The notes beneath the pieces were generated by a model. The model was not told the origin of the DNA. It saw nothing but the letters and a program-made list of their open reading frames with translations, and ran no database searches. Shown one piece after another: positions 57,086 through 64,000 of a DNA stretch of 64,000 nt. Position 1 is the stretch's first letter. Every line of letters begins with the position of its first letter. Origin of the DNA: Dichetophora obliterata (lineage: Eukaryota > Arthropoda > Insecta > Diptera > Sciomyzidae); contig OY986435.1 of NCBI GenBank assembly GCA_963920525.1, positions 265,255,299-265,319,298 on the forward strand. Direction: 5' to 3'. The position numbers were made by a program, and so were the translations under genes.

Positions 57086-59137
57086 AAGCAAAAGGTGACA
57101 TTCGATAAGAATGGAAATTGGTAAATAATATACTTAATAAAGGGACAAATAATGAAACCATTCAAACATTGTTTATAAATAATTCACCTGTTTCCAATCC
57201 AAAAATTCTAGCAGATAGTTTTCACAAATTTTTTGTTTCAATAGGCTCCGAAGTAGTTGCTGATAATGCTACTGATATGTCCTTGTGTTCTTGTTTGTCC
57301 AGTGAACCCTCTTTATCTAAGAGTTTTTTTATGATGCAATTTCTTCGTTTGAGATGTATAAAATTATTATGTCGTTAAAAAATTCGAATTCTGCTTCTAA
57401 TTATTATTTCACTAATAATTTCATTAAGCAAGTTTTTTTTAATATTTGCGAAGTTTTAAGCCATTTGTTTAATTTAAGAGTTGAGACAGGTATATTTCCG
57501 AGTTATATGAAGCTGACTGAGGTAATTCCTCTCTTTAAGAAGGTAATCGTACCAATATTAACAACTATAGACCAAGGTTGCCAGTATTGTGAGAAAAATC
57601 CCATTCGTGGTAATTTTTAATTGATCTTGAGTATCGTTTTTTTTTTTTGGAAATTCCCATGGTATTTTTTAATTCACCGTGTTATTTTTCAATTGGCGTG
57701 GGAATTCAGCTTGGTATTTTTTTAATTGCATGGGAATTTGGGAATTTCTTCTTAAAAATTTTTTTTACCTTTATTAAGCAAAGTCTTAATCATAGTATTC
57801 GATGGTCGACGTATATATACAGAAGAGTAAAGCTATAAGTTTACGCTGTACATTTCTTCGAACTTACCCTTAATATAAACGATTAAATTGCATATTTGTT
57901 TTAAGAACAAGCTGACATCACAAAATTGCATAAAAACTAACAGCGCATTCTTTTCTGAACAAAATTCTGACCTTAAAATTCTGACCTTTTCTGTAAATTC
58001 TACATTTCTGCATGCAAGCGTGAAGCTTACAAAAATTTTTTTTAAATTAAAAAAAAAGTGAAAAAATATTTTGAGTGATTTTTCGTGGTATTTTTAATAC
58101 GCTATAGGATTTTTTGTGGGATTTTTAAATGCATTAGGGATTTTTTGTGGTATTTTTAAAACGCGTGGTATTTTGTGGTAATTTTTAATGATCGTGGGAT
58201 TTTTTTTTGGTATATTTTAGTTGCTGTGGGAATTATTTTGTTTACCTTTAGCATGGGAATTTTGGTGGCATTTAATTTATGTTACTTTGGGAAAAAGGTA
58301 ATTTTCGTGGAAAATATTCCGCATTTTGGCTGGCAACCTTGCTAAAGACCCATATCGCTTCTTCTGGTGTTCGCTGAAGTGTTTGAAAAAATTATTAAGG
58401 CTCGTATCATAAAATTTTTGGAAAATAATTGTCTTCTTAGTAAATAACAATATTGCTTTAGATCTGGTCAGTCAACAGAAGATGTTTTTTTGAATTTTTG
58501 TTCAAATGTCTACTCCAGTTTAAACAATAAAAAGTTAACTGCGACTCTTTTCGTTGATATTATCAAAGCTTTCGATACAATCAACCATGATATTTTATTA
58601 AGAAATTTGCATAATTTTGGCTTTAGAGGCTTAATATATAACTGGCTTGGTTCTTTATCAAATAGACAGCAGAAAGTGAAGTTTAAAGGTAGCTTTAGTT
58701 CTTCATTGCACGTTAAATTAGGTGTAGCACAAGGCTTAGTGCTAGGTCGTATTCAGTTTTTAATCTTCATTAATTCACTTTTCTCTCAGAAGTTTAAAAG
58801 TAGTGCAAATGCGTTTGCTGATGACATGGCCTGTACGTTTACGAGTAACTCACCAAAAAACCTTGCTGTAGATTTAAATCATGATCTAGCAGTTTTAAGT
58901 CACTGGCTTAAAGTCCATCGATTGGTACTTAGCAATAAAACAAGAATTATGTTTTTTAGTGCTTTAGGTAAAGAAGTTGCTTTTCCACAATTTTACTTTC
59001 ATGATGGCAGTTGTAAAAAGTTCATGTCTATGTAAAAATACTTGTTCTTCATCTGATGTTTTTTATACTTATTCTTAGGCTTTTTGTTGCTCTTATAAGT
59101 GTTTTAGTATTGAACCTGTTAATTCCTTTAAATACCT
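57070..59137 (+). pseudogene. LINE reverse transcriptase, broken by an hAT MITE and stops
   Basis: KAKGDIR, stop, EWKLVNNILNKGTNNETIQT and DSFHKFFVSIGSEVV open the RT N-terminus. Then FNLRVETGIFPSYMKLTEVI..PLFKK and NNY; the MITE follows at 57573; then RPISSS-like sequence, FEKIIKARIIKFLENNCLL, FVDIIKAFDTINHDILLRNL (palm Asp), LGVAQGLVLGRIQFLIFIN (canonical form GVPQGSVLGPILF, here degraded), NAFADDMACTF (FADD box) and SHWLKVHRLVLSNKT. It ends NSFKYL at 59137 where the right-hand 2.3-kb repeat begins, and resumes at about 61490. The clade looks CR1/L2-like. Several shifts and stops make it non-functional. Confidence 0.85.
57573..58341. mobile_element. hAT MITE inside the LINE, 769 bp
   Basis: CAAGGTTGCCAG ends are perfect inverse copies. 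The 8-bp duplication is CTATAGAC (57565-57572) and CTAAAGAC (58342-58349), one mismatch. Excision restores the conserved LINE codons NNYRPIS across the junction. Inside both ends, imperfect ~28-base repeats of GTGGTATTTTTAAT and GTGGGAATTT follow each other, probably subterminal binding sites. Confidence 0.88.
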
Positions 59138-59152
59138 CGAAAATAAAAAAAA

Positions 59153-61470
59153 AAGTATAGCAGTGAGGGGACTGCCGACCGAAGCGAAAACATATATGTA
59201 AAATATTAGTATTCCCTGGAAGACTTTGTCCTGCCACGGACCGCCTTACTGCTATATAAGAATTTTCATGCTAATCGGAAAAAAATTTATATATGAATCA
59301 ACCTTTGATTATTTCTTTCAAAATATTTTTTATTCACATAGCATTTTTATTTTATAATTACACCAAACTATATTATTACATTTAAATTGAATAATGTTGA
59401 TATAAAAATAAAATACAGGGACCACTATTAAATCAAAAATAATCCTCAAAAAGGATATTTAATTTTTTCTTTCAATGTATATATAGAGCTGTAGCTAAAA
59501 TAAAATAAATTTTTTTATTTATGATATTTTGTTTGATGGGTCTTGAAGTCTCTTTTAATGCCTGCATTTGAGATCTTGCTACAAGGAAAACAGAAAACAT
59601 AGCAAGCGAAGTGCAGTTTATTTTCTGCCCACGATTCGGTTCATCCGTACATCCGGTTCATCATTAATGCACATTATTTTCATCTTTTATCACTTCATTA
59701 TATTTTAAATTATGGGTTTTAATATAAAAAACAAGGTATAAATTAAACTTACTGAAATAATTAATATACACTTAAAATACAAAATAATACACACATACAT
59801 AAAATTTGTATTTATATACATTTCATTGAATTGCATTTACATTATTCTCACTGTTTGCGTCATTAATCATTGCATTATATTTTTAAAAAAGATACCATAG
59901 GCTTATGGTAGCTGAAATAAGAAACAAAAAATTTTGGACGATGCAGTCCCACTCATGATAAAATTATTATTACGTAGCCTTGACAACTATTTATTTTCTC
60001 ACGAGCTGCAATTTCTTACAAAAGAAAACAATATAAAGTGCTTGTATCACACACATTGGCAGCTTTCAGCGGAGTCAATAGTTTTTTTTTAAATTTTAGT
60101 GAGAAACCTTTGCAATTAAATGATCCATTCACAGCAGGTGACTCCTCTGAATGCGGCCAATGTGTGTGACACACGTTCTCTATTTTGTTTTCTTTTGCTT
60201 GACGTTGAATGGTCGACACACGAAATGTCACTCCTACCTATTACTTATTATACGCTCTTGAATATTGGCTACCATGCGCTCAGCAAATGCAGCAAGCATG
60301 GCAAAATTAAACAAGGTAGTGTTAGGGCGGAGAGCCGGTGACCGAAACTGTCAAAACGAAGTTGACATTTCATACAAAATCTGCAACCAATGAGAATACA
60401 ATATGAAAGCAAGAATTGGCAAATATATCAAAATGGCTAAATTTGAAAGTTATGGTCACTTAGAAAGAGAACACATTCAGCCCTAACACTACCTTGTCTA
60501 ATTCTACTATGACAGCAAGCAACCATCAATAAGTTTATCTGCTGACAAATCGTTCCTTCATAAAGAAATCATGAAGGATATTTACTGTTTTTCTGTCAAT
60601 GTATATGTAGATCTGTAGCTGAACTAAAATACATTTACAACAAGAATTACCAAGTAAATCTACTACAACGATGAACAGAGAAGAGCAGTATCACATCGGT
60701 TGCGCAACGTTAGAGGGGATGAACCGAATTGGCGGCGGAAAATAAACAGCACTTTGCTTGCTATGTTTTTTGTTTGCCTGGTAGCAGGATCTCAAGTGGA
60801 GGCATTAAAAGAGACTTCAAGGCCAGTCAAACAAAATGCAAATATCAAAAATTTTAAATTTATTTTATTTTAGCCTACAGCTAGCTCTACATATACATTG
60901 AAAAAACAGTAACATTCAATAGCTGCATTCCCGTATTCGTTGATCTAGAGCGCGGCTCTATTTTATTCACAAAACAAAAACAAAAATTAATTTGATTTCT
61001 AGCTCTATTTCTGATCTTAAAATGCTAACTAGTTTCAAGCATGTTTTATCAAAACAAACATAGTTGGCAAATCTAAATAACTATTAATTTTCCTATTTTG
61101 ACCTTTCACCGCTCAATGGGCGTTTTAGTATTATTGTTTACTTTTATTATTGTTCTTAAAACAGCTGTTTCAAGACTGTGATGACAAATTGATATAAAGT
61201 TGAACTAACGTTGTTTTACTGAGATTTGATCTGATCTAGTGCCACGGGAATGCAGCTAATGTTTCGCGGTGGAGCAAAGGGAGGGGAAAGAACGATGCGT
61301 CAGCAGAGGAACTTATTGATGGTTGCTTGCTTATGTTTTCTAAGTTTCCTATCTTGTTTTCTTTGCTGTCTGTATTGATGACGAGAGTTACTCGGAAAAA
61401 GACAATGACGCAAACCAAAGATTTACCCTCTACCAAAATCGTTCAACGCGCCTAAAGAAGTTTTCACTTC
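59153..61470 (-). repeat. Right copy of the ~2.3-kb repeat, inverted
   Basis: Matches 48958-51455 inverted, from GTATAGCAGTGAGGGGACTG to TTAGGCG...GAAGTTTTCAC. It splits the LINE at 59137/61490, so it arrived by insertion. A-runs flank it on the plus strand. It contains the 185-bp MITE copy at 60312-60496. Confidence 0.9.
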
Positions 61471-61489
61471 AAAAAAAAATAATAATTTT

Positions 61490-61670
61490 TGTTGTGAACT
61501 CCTCAAGACAATTTACCATGATATTTTTCAATGCAAATTGGAATACGGCTTAGTTAGCTGGGGCGGCGCTTATGCTAACAAAATTACTCCTCTTTTTATA
61601 TCTCAAAAATATGCAATACGTCTGGTTTGCAATAGATCTCACCATAATTGAAGTCTGATTCTTTTTAGAA
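61490..61670 (+). pseudogene. Continuation of the broken LINE reverse transcriptase
   Basis: CKLEYGLVSWGGAYANKITP and ISQKYAIRLVCN are the RT thumb segment that should follow NSFKYL of the LINE upstream of the repeat. LFRTLSIW-like sequence follows near 61660 before a 26-bp duplication containing CCATGGTATAATAAGTAATA (61688-61733). Confidence 0.75.
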
Positions 61671-61710
61671 CTTTGAGCATCTGGGTATACCATGGTATAA
61701 TAAGTAATAA

Positions 61711-62400
61711 GCACCATGGTATAATAAGTAATAGGTAGGAGTGACATTTCGTGTTTCGACCATCGAACGTCAAGCAAAAGAAAACAAAATAGAGTACGTG
61801 TGTCACACACATTGGCCGCATTCAGAGGAGTCACCTGCTGTGAATGGATCATTTAATTGCAAAGGTTTCTCACTCAAATTTAAAAAAAACTATTGACTCC
61901 GCTGAAAGCTGCCAATGTGTTTGATACAAGCACTTTATATTGTTTTCTTTTGTTTGAAATTGCAGCTCGTGAGAAAATAAGTAGTTGTCAAGGCTACCTA
62001 ATAATAATTTTATCATGAGTGGGACTGCATCGTCCAGAATTTGTTGTTTCTTATTTCAGCTACCATAAGCCCATAGTATCTTTTTTTAAAATATAATGCA
62101 ATGATTAATGAGGCAAACAGTGAAAATAATATAAATTAAATTCAATGAAATGTATGTAAATAAAAATTTTATGTATGTGTGTATTATTATGTATTTTAAG
62201 TGCATATTAATTATTTCAATAAGTTTTATTTATATTTTTGTTTACGTTTTACCTTGTTTTTTATATTAAAATCCATAATTTAAAATATAATGAAGTGATA
62301 AAAGATGAAAATAATGTGCATTAATGATGAACCGGATGTACGGATGAACCGAATCGTGGGCAGAAAATAAACTGCACTTTGCTTGCTATGTTTTCTGTTA
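61711..62400 (+). repeat. Third, partial copy of the large repeat
   Basis: From GGTATAATAAGTAATAGGTA to TTGCTATGTTTTCTGTT it matches about 50268-50970 of the left copy in the same orientation, including the GTGTGTCACACA hairpin. It is more similar to the right copy in some indels (for example GAGTGGGACTGCATCGTCC). Confidence 0.85.
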
Positions 62401-64000
62401 AGGGTCAAATCAAATCTACTAAGTAGATACTCAATAAGCTAGAACTTAAGAATTAATCTTCAGAATCTTATCACTGTACCACAGTGTTCACTTCAATTAT
62501 TTTTGCAGTTTTTTACTTCAGTAGCTCTCAGACTCTGTAACAGCTTACCTTATAGCATATTCGTAATAAATTTATATCTCTTCGTTATATTAAAACTTGG
62601 CCTTTCAGTCTTAAAGACAATGATGTTGATTGTTAGTTCAGTGTGGGTTTGTAGTTAATCCTTTTTGTTTTTTTTTTTTTGAGTTTCTTTAAATTCACGT
62701 TTTTTTCTCATTATATATTTATTTTTACTATATTTATTTCACTACTCTTTTTGTGATTATTTATGTTATATATATTTTTTTTAAAGCCACGTCACTTCAC
62801 GTTATAATAAAAATACGATTATGTTTAATTATTTAATTATTTACTTATGTAACTGCAGTCGTCTCTAGTTCCTTGTGAACTATAGATTGCAGATCTTTTT
62901 CATTTCAAACTATAACTTCTGTATGTTGGAAATATAATTAATGCATTGTTTGCCTATTGTTAAGTTATGTTGTGTATTTTAATGAAAAAGGTATCATAAA
63001 TTAACAAATTTCATCCCTTGAGCCTAAAAGCATTCTCAAATTCATCAGAGAACTAGGTCTGGATGAAATTCTGTACTCCGCCAACCTAGCGGCGCCTTGA
63101 GAAGGAGGTACAATAGATCTCTTTTAGGTCACTTTACGCATCTCCACTATAAAACATTAACTTTAACAAGGTGTACTTTTTACCTAAAACTAATCTATTT
63201 TTTTTGGGGGTCTTTTTAAGATAATCAAGCTTAAGCCAAGCAGAATTGGAGGCGAGGATCTCTGACAGCCTATAAACTAGGCGTAAAATAAGCTAATTTT
63301 TAAAAGAATAAGTAATTATCTTCGACTGGTGTCGAATTACCTCCACAATATGTTATCCATGTTTTAAAAGTTTGATGACGTCAGTTCGCATGGACGATAG
63401 ATGAGGTGTTCATTCAAAACTCTAATGCAGAACACCTTAAAGATATGGAAGATTATGTGTTGTGTAGAATATGCTGTAATACACACATTTTTGTGGAATT
63501 TATAAAAGTTATGCTACTTTAATGACGTCCCTTTGTATGGGAGATTGACCGAGGTTTTATATGATTTTGCCAAATTCGATTTTGCTTAACGGAGTGAGAA
63601 AGTTAATATAGTGGGTGTATAAAAAATACTCTATTTCCAGTGTGATAAATATTTTTTTCTCCATCATGATAGCAAATATAATTGATTAACTTTAATCTTT
63701 CCAATCCAATAAGTTATGTACGTCCTTGTAATATCTTCATGACTGAATAACGAATTCATAAAAAATTATGCTTTCGACAGCAAATGTCATATGCTGCTGT
63801 GCTACACCCAATTTATGAACGAACGAGTAGTTCTGAATGAAATACTCGTATTTTCAATCAAATTACGACGCATTTTTCAATATTTTATATCAAAGAACTA
63901 ACCTTAAGGATGGCGAGAGGAAAAAGGAAAAAATAAATGTAAAATCCTTTTTATTTCATACTCTGTCGCCTAGATTAACGAACAACCACTTGTCGTTGGC
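62401..64000. other. AT-rich tail of the window, dispersed repeat at 63.3-63.6 kb
   Basis: 62400-62900 may include the LINE 3' region but no motif is firm. 63340-63620 matches 26650-26850 (TTCGACTGG...TGTGGAATTTATAAAAGTTATG, TTTGTATGGGAGATTG). Nothing else recognised. Confidence 0.5.

Noticed and set aside
1..64000. CRISPR array, bacterial operon or integrated viral genome
   Set aside because: No direct-repeat/spacer pattern, Shine-Dalgarno-led gene clusters, or LTR/gag-pol/env structure was seen; all polymerase motifs belong to non-LTR elements.

Overview
The window looks like non-satellite, transposon-dense chromatin of a higher fly (Diptera, probably Schizophora). The base composition is very AT-rich, with many A/T runs. 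There is one intact host-type gene, an intronless neprilysin-like M13 peptidase, in a sea of dead Tc1/mariner, PIF/Harbinger, hAT, Transib and non-LTR elements plus tRNA-derived SINEs. The species cannot be named from the sequence alone. Nothing bacterial, no rRNA, no functional tRNA and no CRISPR array was seen.

Layout. 1-6.4 kb: hAT-protein relic, small foldbacks, a minus-strand tRNA-derived SINE (2408-2796) and a tandem ~140-bp array carrying TGACGTCA palindromes. 7.2-8.3 kb: a GC-richer long-hairpin element. 10.3-13.9 kb: a PIF/Harbinger transposon (10532-13694, TSD TAA) with two broken genes, sitting inside a ~410-bp MITE (TSD TTA). 14.4-16.9 kb: a TA-flanked element that has received an hAT (TSD TATGGGTA) and a second SINE copy. 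17.4-19.9 kb: a Transib relic (RAG1-type transposase) with all three catalytic acidic residues still present. 21-24.3 kb: a Tc1 element inside a dispersed repeat, and a truncated mariner. 27.5 kb: a nearly perfect hairpin MITE.

28820-40232 is bounded by a perfect 8-bp duplication (CGAGTATG) and hAT-like ends, so I read it as one 11.4-kb filled hAT. It contains two fused LINE fragments and a foldback (32434-37104, TSD TTGGACAT). The foldback holds a second Tc1 copy (32727-36195), which in turn holds another hAT (33395-35210, TSD GTTTGAAG). Two of these nested insertions have their empty site preserved elsewhere in the window. 42877-45179 is another hAT (TSD GATAGGTG); 46023-47652 is a fairly young Tc1.

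48.96-62.4 kb: two inverted copies of a ~2.3-2.5-kb repeat flank a 7.7-kb segment that holds the M13 peptidase gene (53081-55081, minus strand), a foldback with 9-bp duplications (55570-56681) and a LINE broken by an hAT MITE and by the right-hand repeat copy. A third, partial copy follows at 61.7-62.4 kb. Beyond that I see only LINE debris and AT-rich DNA.

The genes do not form a pathway. The transposons are a stratified insertion record, and the peptidase is the only gene likely to make a product for the fly.
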